Below, piece after piece: positions 32,716-40,995 of a stretch of 42,238 bases of DNA. Location: assembly GCA_051960855.1 (NCBI GenBank), contig JBQCDV010000031.1:1-42238 (forward strand), read 5' to 3'. A model generated the notes under the pieces. The model did not search any database and was not told the origin of the DNA. It saw only the letters and a list, made by a program, of their open reading frames with translations. Within the stretch, counting starts at the first letter, position 1. Each line of letters opens with the position of its first letter. The position numbers and the translations under genes were made by a program. The DNA comes from JBQCDV01 sp051960855 (lineage in GTDB: Bacteria > Actinomycetota > Actinomycetes > JAJZTN01).

Positions 32716-33798
32716 GTGCTGGTCATCGGCAACGACATCACCGCCGAGCTTCTGCCGATGTCGCAGGTCGTCGAGCAACTCGAACTCGCCTACGAAGAGC
32801 AGGCCCGTGGCGATGGCGTCTGCCATCCGCGCATCGACCTGCGGCTGCCCGTCGACGACACCCGCGCCTACCAATGGGGCGTGATGGGCGGCGGCTCGAC
32901 GGCGAGCGGATATGTCGCCGTGCGCATGAAGTCGGACGTCGTCGTCGAGCACGACGCGGATGGTGTGCGCACGCAGGAGAAGTTCTGTGTCCGTCCCGGT
33001 CGATTCTGCGGACTCGTGCTGCTGCTCGACACCGCCACGGGCGAGCCGGTCGCGCTGCTCAACGACGGCGTGATGCAGCACCTGCGCGTGGGAGCTGACT
33101 CTGCCATCGGGACGCGTTACGCCGCGCGCGAGGATGCCCGCGTCCTGGGCGTGCTGGGCTCCGGCGGAATGGCCCGCAGCCACGTCGCCGCGATCAGCCT
33201 CGTGCGGCCGCTCGAGCGGGTCGTGGTCTTCAGCCCGACAACCGCCCACCGGGAGGCCTTCGCGGCGGAGGTCCGCGAGCAGCACGGCCTCGAGGTCGAC
33301 GTGGTCGACACGCCCGAGGGGATCTATGACGCAGACATCGTGGCCGCCTGCACCGACGCCGTCGGTCCCGTTGTCCGCGGCCGTCACCTGCGCCCCGGTA
33401 GCCACGTCGTTGCTGTCGGTGGCGGACTCGACGCGGAGGCGCGCGGGCGCGTGGACGTCTGGCTGCGGCTCGGCGATGCCTCGGCGGCCGAGGGGCATCC
33501 CGAGCTCGCCCTACGCGACGAGTACCTCATCTACCGCGCGCGGCCCGGTGACGTCCGGTGGCAGCAGCACCGGCACGGCGTCACCCGCCATCCCCCGGCC
33601 ACCGCCGTCTCGCTCGCCGAGGTGCTGCCCGCGGGGACGGCGCGCTCCACCAACGAGCAGATCACTTTCTCCGAGCGCGGCAACGTCCAGGGCGCCCAGT
33701 TCCACCGGCTGGCGGGGCTCGTCTTCGAGCGGGCGCGGTCGCTGGGGCTCGGTTACGAGGTGCCTCGGGACCTGCTGCTGCAGGACATCAGGGACTGA
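32716..33798 (+). CDS. Ornithine cyclodeaminase/mu-crystallin family protein
   Basis: A 360-residue NAD(P)-binding protein of the ornithine cyclodeaminase/alanine dehydrogenase (OCD/mu-crystallin) family. The N-terminus VLVIGNDITAELLPMSQVVEQLELAYEEQARG is typical. A conserved Lys is in VAVRMKSD, and the dinucleotide motif is VLGVLGSGGMARSH in mid-protein. Members deaminate or reduce imines and oxo acids, so ornithine is not implied. The frame is open from 32596, but GTG 32716 matches the family start. No Shine-Dalgarno is seen and the -10 box is very close. It pairs with the hydroxyacid dehydrogenase 28 bp downstream; both are oxidoreductases of unknown role in the island. Confidence 0.83.
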   Translation: MLVIGNDITAELLPMSQVVEQLELAYEEQARGDGVCHPRIDLRLPVDDTRAYQWGVMGGGSTASGYVAVRMKSDVVVEHDADGVRTQEKFCVRPGRFCGLVLLLDTATGEPVALLNDGVMQHLRVGADSAIGTRYAAREDARVLGVLGSGGMARSHVAAISLVRPLERVVVFSPTTAHREAFAAEVREQHGLEVDVVDTPEGIYDADIVAACTDAVGPVVRGRHLRPGSHVVAVGGGLDAEARGRVDVWLRLGDASAAEGHPELALRDEYLIYRARPGDVRWQQHRHGVTRHPPATAVSLAEVLPAGTARSTNEQITFSERGNVQGAQFHRLAGLVFERARSLGLGYEVPRDLLLQDIRD

Positions 33799-33826
33799 GC
33801 GACACGACGACAGGCGGGAGCGACCA

Positions 33827-34735
33827 ATGGAAGCCACGACCGGGCCGGCTGTGACCGACAGTGAGAGCCAGAGTGAGGCGCAGATCCACGAACGCCGTCC
33901 ACCCCGGCTGGTCGCCGTCGTCGGCCTCGGCGCCATGGGCGGCCCACTCGCGCGCCACCTCCTGCGCGCCGGGCTGCCCGTCGCGGTCCGCGACCACGAC
34001 GCCGTTCGGGTCCAGGCGCTCGTCGCCGAGGGCGCCGTCGACCTCGACGCGGACCGGGACGGCTCCGAGGGCGCACTGTCGCAGGCCGGCGCCGTGCTGG
34101 TCGTGGTGCCCTCGGACGCTGACGTGCGCGCCGCCGCGCTCGACTCCGGCCTGCTGACGGCTCTCTCGGCTGGTGCCGTGCTCGCCGTTTGCAGCTCGGT
34201 GCATCCGGAGACCGTCCGGGAGCTGGCCGCGGCCGCGCCGACCGGGGTGGACGTGCTCGACGCCGCCCTGACGGGAGGTGTGCGAGCCGCCGAGGACGGC
34301 ACCATCAACCTGCTGGTCGGGGGTCCCGCGACCGCCCTGTCGCGGGTGCGGTGGGCACTGGCGCCGTGGACGGCGTCGGTGCATCACCTCGGCCCGCACG
34401 GCGCCGGCCAGATCGCCAAGACCGCGAACAACCTCGTGCACTGGGCGCAGATCGCGGCGATCGCCGAGGCACTGTCACTCGCTCGCGCCTGGGGGCTTGA
34501 CGTGCCGACGGTCCGGCGGGCACTGATGGACGGGCCGACGGACAGTCGCACGCTGCGCGAGCTCGAGCGAATGCGACTGACGTGGTGGCGCAAGGATCTC
34601 GACACCGCCGACGCCCTCGGGGACGAGCTCGAGATGGACCTGCCGGTGGCGAAGATGTGCCGGGACGTCATGGCTCACACCACCGTGGACGGGCTCGCCG
34701 AGCTGTTGAGGGCCCGTCCCGACGGCAGGTCCTGA
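33827..34735 (+). CDS. NAD(P)-dependent beta-hydroxyacid dehydrogenase
   Basis: A 302-residue dehydrogenase of the 3-hydroxyisobutyrate/6-phosphogluconate type. Following a polar N-terminal extension of about 26 residues comes VAVVGLGAMGGPLARHL (29-45). The substrate loop is DAALTGGVRAAEDGT and the catalytic lysine K198 lies in HGAGQIAKTANNLVHW with N202. The frame is open from 33134, but ATG 33827 with CGGGAG upstream avoids overlap with the preceding gene. It is diverged from the family member at 11041-11937. It probably oxidises or reduces a hydroxy-acid intermediate of the island's pathway (inference). Confidence 0.84.
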   Translation: MEATTGPAVTDSESQSEAQIHERRPPRLVAVVGLGAMGGPLARHLLRAGLPVAVRDHDAVRVQALVAEGAVDLDADRDGSEGALSQAGAVLVVVPSDADVRAAALDSGLLTALSAGAVLAVCSSVHPETVRELAAAAPTGVDVLDAALTGGVRAAEDGTINLLVGGPATALSRVRWALAPWTASVHHLGPHGAGQIAKTANNLVHWAQIAAIAEALSLARAWGLDVPTVRRALMDGPTDSRTLRELERMRLTWWRKDLDTADALGDELEMDLPVAKMCRDVMAHTTVDGLAELLRARPDGRS

Positions 34736-34778
34736 GTCGCGGCGGGTCACGACTCGGTTGCGGACACGGCGTAGGGGG

Positions 34779-34828
34779 TTGACGCACGTCACATCGTCAT
34801 GTAGACCATACGTCTAATGGTCATACCG
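34779..34828 (+). promoter_or_regulatory. Promoter with near-match operator before the cupin operon
   Basis: TTGACG (34779-34784) and TAGACC (34802-34807) are 17 bp apart, a plausible promoter. TGGT-CAT-ACCG at 34818-34828 is the island palindrome with one mismatch, just downstream of the expected start point. AGACCAT at 34804-34810 is an extra half-site. The cupin gene begins about 47 bp later. Confidence 0.5.
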
Positions 34829-34874
34829 ATAGACGGTAGGCCGCCGCGACACAACGATGTGGAGGTCCGCGCAG

Positions 34875-35492
34875 ATGCGCGACGACTACCAGCCTGGCGT
34901 GCTGTCCAGTGAGAAGCGCAACCGGGACTCGTCGGAGATCGCCCCCCGCGACGAGTTCAACCGCAAGCACCCGCCGATCAAGGGCCTCGTCGTCCCGCAC
35001 GACCTGCGCAAGATGGAGCTGCCGGAGCGCCCCTGGCGCAACAACCGCGGCCAGTGGTTCGACCTGGGCGACTACGAGGTGCTCAACGCGCACCTGTCCG
35101 AGCTCAAGCCCGGGAGCAACTCGGTGCGGCACCGCCACACCACCGAGGCCTACCTCTACATCGTCAAGGGCCACGGCTACAGCCTCATCAACTACGACGA
35201 CGAGCCGGTCGAGGTTGTCGAGTGGTCCGAGGGGACGCTCTTCGCCCCGCCGCGCTGGGCCTGGCACCAGCACTTCAACCTCGACGAGTCCGACACCTCC
35301 CGGTACCTGGCCATCCAGGACACCGGCCTGCTGCGCACGATGCGCCTGCACAACATCGAACGCCACGGCGTCCAGCTCTCGCCCGAGGAGGGGCGCAAGC
35401 TGCTCGACGAGGCCGTTTCCCGGGGCGCAGTGCACGGGGGCATGCGCGGGGACTCGACGATCGTCGAGCCGCTCTCCCAGTCCAACGACTGA
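34875..35492 (+). CDS. Cupin domain protein, gentisate-dioxygenase-like motif
   Basis: A 205-residue single-cupin protein. Motif 1 is SVRHRHTTEAYLYIVKGHG, with H86, H88 and E91; motif 2 is FAPPRWAWHQHFN, with H131. This H-x-H...H set binds Fe(II) in gentisate and 1-hydroxy-2-naphthoate dioxygenases, whose motifs it resembles. It could be a ring-cleaving dioxygenase in an island that lacks a LigAB-type enzyme, though such enzymes are usually bicupins of about 350 residues. A storage, isomerase or decarboxylase role is equally possible. ATG 34875 has GGAGG 9 nt upstream. It precedes the importer operon and follows a regulated-looking promoter. Confidence 0.8.
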   Translation: MRDDYQPGVLSSEKRNRDSSEIAPRDEFNRKHPPIKGLVVPHDLRKMELPERPWRNNRGQWFDLGDYEVLNAHLSELKPGSNSVRHRHTTEAYLYIVKGHGYSLINYDDEPVEVVEWSEGTLFAPPRWAWHQHFNLDESDTSRYLAIQDTGLLRTMRLHNIERHGVQLSPEEGRKLLDEAVSRGAVHGGMRGDSTIVEPLSQSND

Positions 35493-35578
35493 CGGTCTCC
35501 ACCGAACCTCGGCTCGTCCTGCGACCCAGCTTCCTCGTCGCCGCAGCCTTCGCTCAGCCCTCGACCCCCCGTTTCTGA

Positions 35579-35598
35579 CCCGATCGACGGCGATCGGG
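35579..35598 (+). other. Intercistronic hairpin before the first binding protein
   Basis: CCCGATCG and its complement flank an ACGG loop: an 8-bp perfect stem, 7 bp ahead of the AAGGAG of the binding-lipoprotein gene. With no T tract it may be a processing or mRNA-stabilising structure giving high binding-protein expression, or a weak attenuator. Confidence 0.6.
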
Positions 35599-35616
35599 CT
35601 GGACCAAGGAGTGGCC

Positions 35617-36789
35617 ATGCGCCCCCGTCTCGCACTCGTCGGAGTTCTGCTCTCGGGTCTTGCCATCGCCGGCTGCGGCGGCTCACCCACGGAAGGCGCG
35701 GCCGACGGGCCGCAGAGCAGCAGCAAGGCGGGGGGCGGCGCGAGCAGCTCCGCACCGGCCTCCGCCAGCGGCTCGGCTGCTGACAGCAGCGCCTACGCGC
35801 AGTACACGAGCCTCACCGGCAAGGACCGCACCGACAAGCTGCTCGCGGATGCCAAGGCAGCTGGTGGTGTCGTCGACATCTACACGTCAAACACCGACAT
35901 CCAGGACCTCGTGGACGCCTTCCAGAAGGCCTACCCCGACATCAAGGTCAACGCCTTCCGCGCCAACAGCGAGACGGTGCTGCAGCGCATCACGCAGGAG
36001 TCGCAGGCCGGCAAGCCGCAGAACGACGTGGTCGACACCAACGACGCCGAGCTGCGTGCGCTGAACGCGCAGGGCCTGCTCACGGACTACCAGGGGCCTG
36101 CGCTGGACAACCTGCGCGACGCGGCCAAGGGCTTCAAGGGATGGGTCGCCGAGCGGTTCAACGCCTTCGTGGTGGGCTGGAACACCGACAAGGTCAAGGA
36201 AGGCGACATCCCGAAGAAGTTCCAGGACCTCGCCGACCCCAAGTACTCCGGCAAGCTGTCACTGGAGGTCGGTGACTGGGACTGGTACGCGTCGATGCAC
36301 ACCTACCTGACTGACGAGCAGCACATGAGCGACGACGAGGTCGACGCGCTGTTCAAGAAGATCGTGAGCAACGCGAAGGTCGTGAAGGGTCACACGGTCC
36401 AGGGTGAGCTGCTCGGCGCCGGTCAGTTCGCCTTCGCGCTCAGTGTGTACAGCCACACCATCGACAAGGCGGCCAAGAAGGGGGCGCCGGTGGCGTGGAA
36501 GCCCGCGGTCCAGCCGGTGATCCTGCGTCCGAACGGCTTCGCGCTGATGGCCAAGCCCCGCCACCCGGCGGCCGCGCTGCTGTGGGCGGACTGGGTGCTC
36601 ACCGATGGACAGAAGGTCATTGCGGACTCCAAGCGCATCCCCGCCGCGAAGAACGTCGAGGGCTTCGACAACCCGCTGTCGGACGACGTGACGGTCTACA
36701 ACGTGCCCGAGACCGCGATCAAGGACAGCCAGAAGTGGAGTGACGAGTACGACTCGCTCCTGCGTGGCCTCACCAAGGTCGGCGGCTGA
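35617..36789 (+). CDS. ABC transporter substrate-binding lipoprotein (FbpA/aminoethylphosphonate-like fold), copy 1
   Basis: A 390-residue extracellular binding lipoprotein. The signal MRPRLALVGVLLSGLAIAGC carries the lipobox Cys at residue 20, followed by a Gly/Ser/Ala linker. The mature domain belongs to the iron(III)/phosphonate-type group (VDIYTSNTDIQDLVDAFQKAYPDI, NSETVLQRITQE, PKYSGKLSLEVGDWDWYA). The consecutive Tyr pair that binds iron in FbpA is not seen, which favours an organic substrate. ATG 35617 with AAGGAG upstream is chosen over the long open frame. A second, similar lipoprotein follows, then permease and ATPase. In this island the ligand is probably an aromatic or related carboxylate (inference). 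Confidence 0.87.
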   Translation: MRPRLALVGVLLSGLAIAGCGGSPTEGAADGPQSSSKAGGGASSSAPASASGSAADSSAYAQYTSLTGKDRTDKLLADAKAAGGVVDIYTSNTDIQDLVDAFQKAYPDIKVNAFRANSETVLQRITQESQAGKPQNDVVDTNDAELRALNAQGLLTDYQGPALDNLRDAAKGFKGWVAERFNAFVVGWNTDKVKEGDIPKKFQDLADPKYSGKLSLEVGDWDWYASMHTYLTDEQHMSDDEVDALFKKIVSNAKVVKGHTVQGELLGAGQFAFALSVYSHTIDKAAKKGAPVAWKPAVQPVILRPNGFALMAKPRHPAAALLWADWVLTDGQKVIADSKRIPAAKNVEGFDNPLSDDVTVYNVPETAIKDSQKWSDEYDSLLRGLTKVGG

Positions 36790-36848
36790 CGTTGCGCGCA
36801 CACCCCCAGCTATCCGCTTCCCACCACCACTTCCGAAGGATGACATCC

Positions 36849-38000
36849 ATGAGCCGCACCAGGCTCGGCCTGATGGCCGTAGGCACGCTCACCGCCCTGC
36901 TGCTGACGGGCTGCGGCGGCGGCGCTGCCGACGGCGGCGCCCCGACGAAGGCCGCCGAGGGCGGCTCCGCCAGCGGCAGCGCCAGCTCAACGACGGGCGA
37001 TGCGTACTCCCAGATCGAGGCGCTGCCCAAGGACCAGCAGCGCGCCAAGGCCGAGGAGCTGGCCAAGAAGGAGGGCCAGCTCTCGCTCTACACCTCGATG
37101 ACGGAGGATGTGGCGACGGCCGTCACCAAGGCCTTCACCGAGCAGACGGGCGTCCCCGTGCAGCTCTTCCGCGGTAACTCCGAGACCGTGCTGCAGCGGG
37201 TGAGCCAGGAGGCCAGCGCCGGCAAGCTCGGGGCCGACGCCGTCGAGACCAACTTCGCTGAGATGGCAGCGATGTCCGACCAGGGTGTCCTCCGGCCCTT
37301 CGGCGGTGCCTCGAAGGACGCGGTGGACAAGAACGGCCAGTTCCCCAACTGGACGGCCACCCGCTTCAACATCTTCATGCCCGCCTGGAACACCGACCTG
37401 ATCAAGCCTGGTGACGAGCCGCAGAGCTGGGAGGCGCTCGCCGACCCCAAGTACAAGGGCAAGATCACCATGGAGATCAGCGACTCCGACTGGTACGAGA
37501 ACGTCACGAAGTGGTGGCTGGACCACGGCAAGACCCAGGCGCAGGTCGATGACCTCTGGAAGAAGATCGTCGACAACTCGGTGGCGGCCAAGGGCCACAC
37601 GACGATGATGCAGCTGCTCGGTGCCGGGCAGTCCGCCATGGACGCGATGAACTACTCCTACATCACCTACAAGGCAGCCAAGAAGGGTGCACCGGTCGCC
37701 TACCTGCCGGCCAGCGGCAAGTCCGACATCCCCGCCTTCGCCCGACCCAACGGCGTCGGAGAGTTCAAGGACGCCCAGCACAAGGCGGCCGCCTGGCTCT
37801 TCTACGACTGGCTGCTGACCGACGGTCAGAAGGTGCTCGTCGACCAGGGCCTCAGCCCCTCGACCAAGGTCCCCGGTGACAAGAGCCTCGACGGGGTCAA
37901 CCTGCAGCCCTACGACGTCGAGACCCTCCGGAAGAGCGGCGACGAGTGGGAGAAGAAGTACGACGCTCTCCTGCGCGGCGTCAAGAAGGTCGACAAGTAG
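36849..38000 (+). CDS. ABC transporter substrate-binding lipoprotein, copy 2
   Basis: A 383-residue paralogue of the preceding lipoprotein. The signal MSRTRLGLMAVGTLTALLLT ends at GCGGG. Shared landmarks are the YTSM opening, NSETVLQRVSQEASAGK, DPKYKGKITMEISDSDWYE, KGHTTMMQLLGAGQ and YKAAKKGAPVAY, and both proteins end in a YDALLRGVKKV-like tail. ATG 36849 has GAAGGA at good spacing; ATG 36840 would sit on top of it. Tandem, clearly diverged copies suggest two ligands feeding one permease. No iron-type Tyr-Tyr pair is seen here either. Confidence 0.87.
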   Translation: MSRTRLGLMAVGTLTALLLTGCGGGAADGGAPTKAAEGGSASGSASSTTGDAYSQIEALPKDQQRAKAEELAKKEGQLSLYTSMTEDVATAVTKAFTEQTGVPVQLFRGNSETVLQRVSQEASAGKLGADAVETNFAEMAAMSDQGVLRPFGGASKDAVDKNGQFPNWTATRFNIFMPAWNTDLIKPGDEPQSWEALADPKYKGKITMEISDSDWYENVTKWWLDHGKTQAQVDDLWKKIVDNSVAAKGHTTMMQLLGAGQSAMDAMNYSYITYKAAKKGAPVAYLPASGKSDIPAFARPNGVGEFKDAQHKAAAWLFYDWLLTDGQKVLVDQGLSPSTKVPGDKSLDGVNLQPYDVETLRKSGDEWEKKYDALLRGVKKVDK

Positions 38001-38049
38001 TCGCTGCCGCGTCACCGGCTACTGAGACGACGACCGAAGGAGTTCGACG

Positions 38050-39798
38050 ATGGCAGCGACGAGCGCCCCCACCGGCCTTGCCGGGACCCGTGCGTCCGGA
38101 CTGACCGCGAGGCTGCGCCGCCTCGGGTCCGTCCAGGGTCTGCTGGTGGTGGGCGCCGTCGTCATCGTCGGCTACCTCGCTGTCGTCCCGCTCGCCTACC
38201 TGATCCACGACACGTTCGTCGGGTCCGGCGGCCTCACCCTCAAGGCGTTCACGCGTGCCTACGGCGGTGATTCCCAGGCCGGCCACATGCTCCTCAACTC
38301 ACTGTGGTTCGCCTTCGGGTCCGCGCTGTTCGCCCTCATCGTCGGAACGACGTTGGCTTACGTGCAGGTCCGCACGGACGTGCCGTTCAAGGGGCTCCTC
38401 TTCGCCGCGAGCCTGGTGCCACTGATCGTCCCGGGCATCCTGTACTCCGCCTCGTGGATCTTCCTCGGCGACCCGAACATCGGCCTCATCAACACGCTGA
38501 TCTTCAAGCCCCTCGTGGGGACGACGCCCGTCAACGTCTTCAGCGTCTGGGGAATGATCTGGGTCCAGGGCCTCCACCTGGCGCCGGTGGCCTTCCTCCT
38601 GATGGTCGCTGCCTTCCGCGCGATGGACCCCTCGCTCGAGGAGTCGGCGGCGATGTCGGGGGCGCGGCGGTCGACGATCCTGCGCCGCATCACGATCCCG
38701 CTGCTGCGTCCCGCTCTCGTGTCCGGGGCACTGCTGATGTTCGTGCAGTCCCTCGAGAGCTTCGAGGTCCCCGGCCTGCTGGGCCTGCAGAACGGCATCT
38801 ACGTCTTCACCAGCCGCATCTACTTCGTGCTCCGGGCCTACCCGATCGACTACGGCGCCGCAGGGGCCTATGCGGTGGGGCTGCTCGCCATCGCCGCTGC
38901 CGGCGTGCTGCTCGCTGGCTACCTGCAGCGGCACTCCCGCAACTACCAGACCGTGACCGGCAAGGCCTTCCGTCCGCAGCCGATCGCTCTGGGCAAGGCG
39001 CGCAAGTGGGTGGGGCTTGGAATCGTCGGCTACTTCCTGCTCACTGTCATCGCGCCGGTCGGCGTCCTCGTCTACGCGAGCCTGCTGAAGTTCTACGCCG
39101 CCCCGTCGGCCCGCACGTTCAAGACGATGACGTTCGACAACTACCGCGAGGTGTTCGACATGCCCCTCGCGTTCACGGCCCTCAAGAACAGCCTGGTGCT
39201 CGGCATCGGTGCTGCCACCGCTGTCATGGCCATCACCGCAGTGACCAGTTGGGTGGTGGTGCGCAGCAACGCACCGGGACGGCGACTCCTCGACCTGCTC
39301 GCGTTCACGCCCATCGTGATCCCGGGCCTCGTCCTCGGCCTGGCGCTGTCGTTCGTGTACCTGCGGGTGCCGCTGCCCATCTACGGCACGCTGCTGATCC
39401 TGCTGCTCTCCTACTGCACGCGGTACCTCCCCTACGGCATGCGCTACTCCTCCTCGGCGATGGCGCAGATGTCACGGGAGCTGGAGGAGTCGGCGATGGT
39501 CTCGGGCGCCTCCTGGACGCAGACCTTCCGCCGCGTCCTGGTGCCGCTGGCGTCCAGCGGGATCCTGGCCGGGTGGGTCTACATCCTGGTGGTCTCCTTC
39601 CGTGAGCTCTCCAGCACGATCCTCCTGTACAGCCCTGGCAACGAGGTGCTCTCGGTCCTCATCTGGGAGCAGTTCGAGAACGGCCAGTTCACGACCCTCG
39701 CGGCGATCGGCGTCTGCATGGTGACGATCCTCGTCGTCCTCGTGGCCGTCGCCTACCGACTCGGAGCTCGCGTCGGCCTCCAGCAGGAGGCGTCGTGA
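38050..39798 (+). CDS. ABC transporter permease, fused double domain (FbpB-like)
   Basis: A 582-residue inner-membrane permease made of two homologous halves of about six helices each, as in FbpB/ThiP. Each half has its ATPase-docking EAA loop: EESAAMSGARRSTILRRITIP in the first and EESAMVSGASWTQTFRRVLVP in the second. A hydrophilic linker of about 40 residues separates the halves near residue 300. ATG 38050 follows GAAGGAG. It lies between the two binding lipoproteins and the ATPase, completing an importer for the substrate they bind. Confidence 0.9.
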   Translation: MAATSAPTGLAGTRASGLTARLRRLGSVQGLLVVGAVVIVGYLAVVPLAYLIHDTFVGSGGLTLKAFTRAYGGDSQAGHMLLNSLWFAFGSALFALIVGTTLAYVQVRTDVPFKGLLFAASLVPLIVPGILYSASWIFLGDPNIGLINTLIFKPLVGTTPVNVFSVWGMIWVQGLHLAPVAFLLMVAAFRAMDPSLEESAAMSGARRSTILRRITIPLLRPALVSGALLMFVQSLESFEVPGLLGLQNGIYVFTSRIYFVLRAYPIDYGAAGAYAVGLLAIAAAGVLLAGYLQRHSRNYQTVTGKAFRPQPIALGKARKWVGLGIVGYFLLTVIAPVGVLVYASLLKFYAAPSARTFKTMTFDNYREVFDMPLAFTALKNSLVLGIGAATAVMAITAVTSWVVVRSNAPGRRLLDLLAFTPIVIPGLVLGLALSFVYLRVPLPIYGTLLILLLSYCTRYLPYGMRYSSSAMAQMSRELEESAMVSGASWTQTFRRVLVPLASSGILAGWVYILVVSFRELSSTILLYSPGNEVLSVLIWEQFENGQFTTLAAIGVCMVTILVVLVAVAYRLGARVGLQQEAS

Positions 39799-39829
39799 TA
39801 CCGACGAGCGACCCGAAGGAGCGCTGCTC

Positions 39830-40966
39830 ATGCTGACCATCGACTCGCTCGTGAAGAGCTACGAGGACACCGGGGGGCGTCGGCTGCGGCGGTCGCGCCC
39901 TGACGGCAAGCGGGTGTTCGCGGTCGGAGGGGTGAGCTTCGACGTGCAGGATGGCGAGCTCTTCACCCTTCTCGGCCCCAGTGGGTGCGGGAAGACGACG
40001 ACCCTGCGCTCGATTGCGGGGCTCGAGCGGCCCGATGGCGGGCGCATCTGCCTCGACGAGACGGTGCTCTTCGACGGGGCGCAGCAGGTCAACCTGCCGG
40101 CCAACCGGCGCGGGCTCGGCATGGTCTTCCAGTCCTACGCCATCTGGCCGCACATGACGGTGTTCAAGAACGTCTCGTTCCCGCTCGACGTGCTGCCCCG
40201 CAACAAGCGTCCGGGGTCGAAGGAGATCGAGGACCGGGTCAGCCGGGTGCTCGAGGTGACCGAGCTGAGCGCCTACGCCGACCGCCCCGCCACGAAGCTG
40301 TCGGGTGGCCAGCAGCAGCGCCTGGCGCTTGCGCGGGCGCTCGTCACCCAGCCTCCGCTGCTGCTGCTCGACGAGCCGCTGTCCAACCTCGACGCCAAGC
40401 TGCGCGAGAACATGCGATTCGAGCTCAAGCGCCTGCAGCGCGAGCTTGGCCTGACGTCCATCTACGTGACCCACGACCAGAGCGAGGCCCTGGTCATGTC
40501 GAGCCGGATCGCGGTGATGAACCACGGTCACGTCGAGCAGGTCGGCAAGCCCCGCGAGGTCTACACCAACCCCCAGACGAAGTTCGTCGCCGAGTTCATC
40601 GGCAGCTCCAACTTCGTCAAGGGCACGGTCACGAGCACGAGCGGCGACGAGGCGGTCGTCGAGACCGTGGAAGGCCGCCTGGTCGCTCGCGAGCTGACCC
40701 GGACGCCGGCTGTCGGAGAGGACGTCCTCGTCTCCATCCGCCCCGAGTGCGTCGCGCTCTCCACCGTGCGCCGGGGCGACATCCCGAACGAGTGGTCCGG
40801 ACAGGTGCTGTCGCGCGCGTTCATGGGTGAGGCGGTCGACCACATCGTGGGCGTCGGCAAGCTCGAGTTCCGCAACCACTCCAACCCCACGCAGTCGCTC
40901 GAGCCTGGGACGCAGGTGTACCTGTCGGTGGACCCGACGAAGGTCACGCTCGTCCCGCTCGGCTGA
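39830..40966 (+). CDS. ABC transporter ATP-binding protein (FbpC/PotA-like)
   Basis: A 378-residue ATPase. Walker A GPSGCGKTTT is near residues 49-58; then come the Q-loop VFQSYAIWPHM, signature LSGGQQQR, Walker B LLLLDEPLSNLD and switch His in VTHDQSEA. The C-terminal third (VRPEC-like SIRPECVAL, later FMGEAVDHIVGV) is a TOBE domain, as in carbohydrate, polyamine and Fe(III) uptake ATPases. An insertion of about 10 charged residues near 15-28 precedes the Walker A region. ATG 39830 follows GAAGGAG. It is the fourth gene of the importer operon. Confidence 0.9.
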   Translation: MLTIDSLVKSYEDTGGRRLRRSRPDGKRVFAVGGVSFDVQDGELFTLLGPSGCGKTTTLRSIAGLERPDGGRICLDETVLFDGAQQVNLPANRRGLGMVFQSYAIWPHMTVFKNVSFPLDVLPRNKRPGSKEIEDRVSRVLEVTELSAYADRPATKLSGGQQQRLALARALVTQPPLLLLDEPLSNLDAKLRENMRFELKRLQRELGLTSIYVTHDQSEALVMSSRIAVMNHGHVEQVGKPREVYTNPQTKFVAEFIGSSNFVKGTVTSTSGDEAVVETVEGRLVARELTRTPAVGEDVLVSIRPECVALSTVRRGDIPNEWSGQVLSRAFMGEAVDHIVGVGKLEFRNHSNPTQSLEPGTQVYLSVDPTKVTLVPLG

Positions 40967-40995
40967 GGTCCCGACCCACGACAAGGAGGAGCCGC

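Noticed and set aside
32716..33798. True ornithine cyclodeaminase
   Set aside because: No arginine or ornithine genes are nearby, and the family is functionally broad; only the family name is supported.
35617..40966. Iron(III) importer
   Set aside because: The permease and ATPase resemble FbpBC, but the binding proteins lack the iron-binding Tyr pair and the context is aromatic-acid catabolism.
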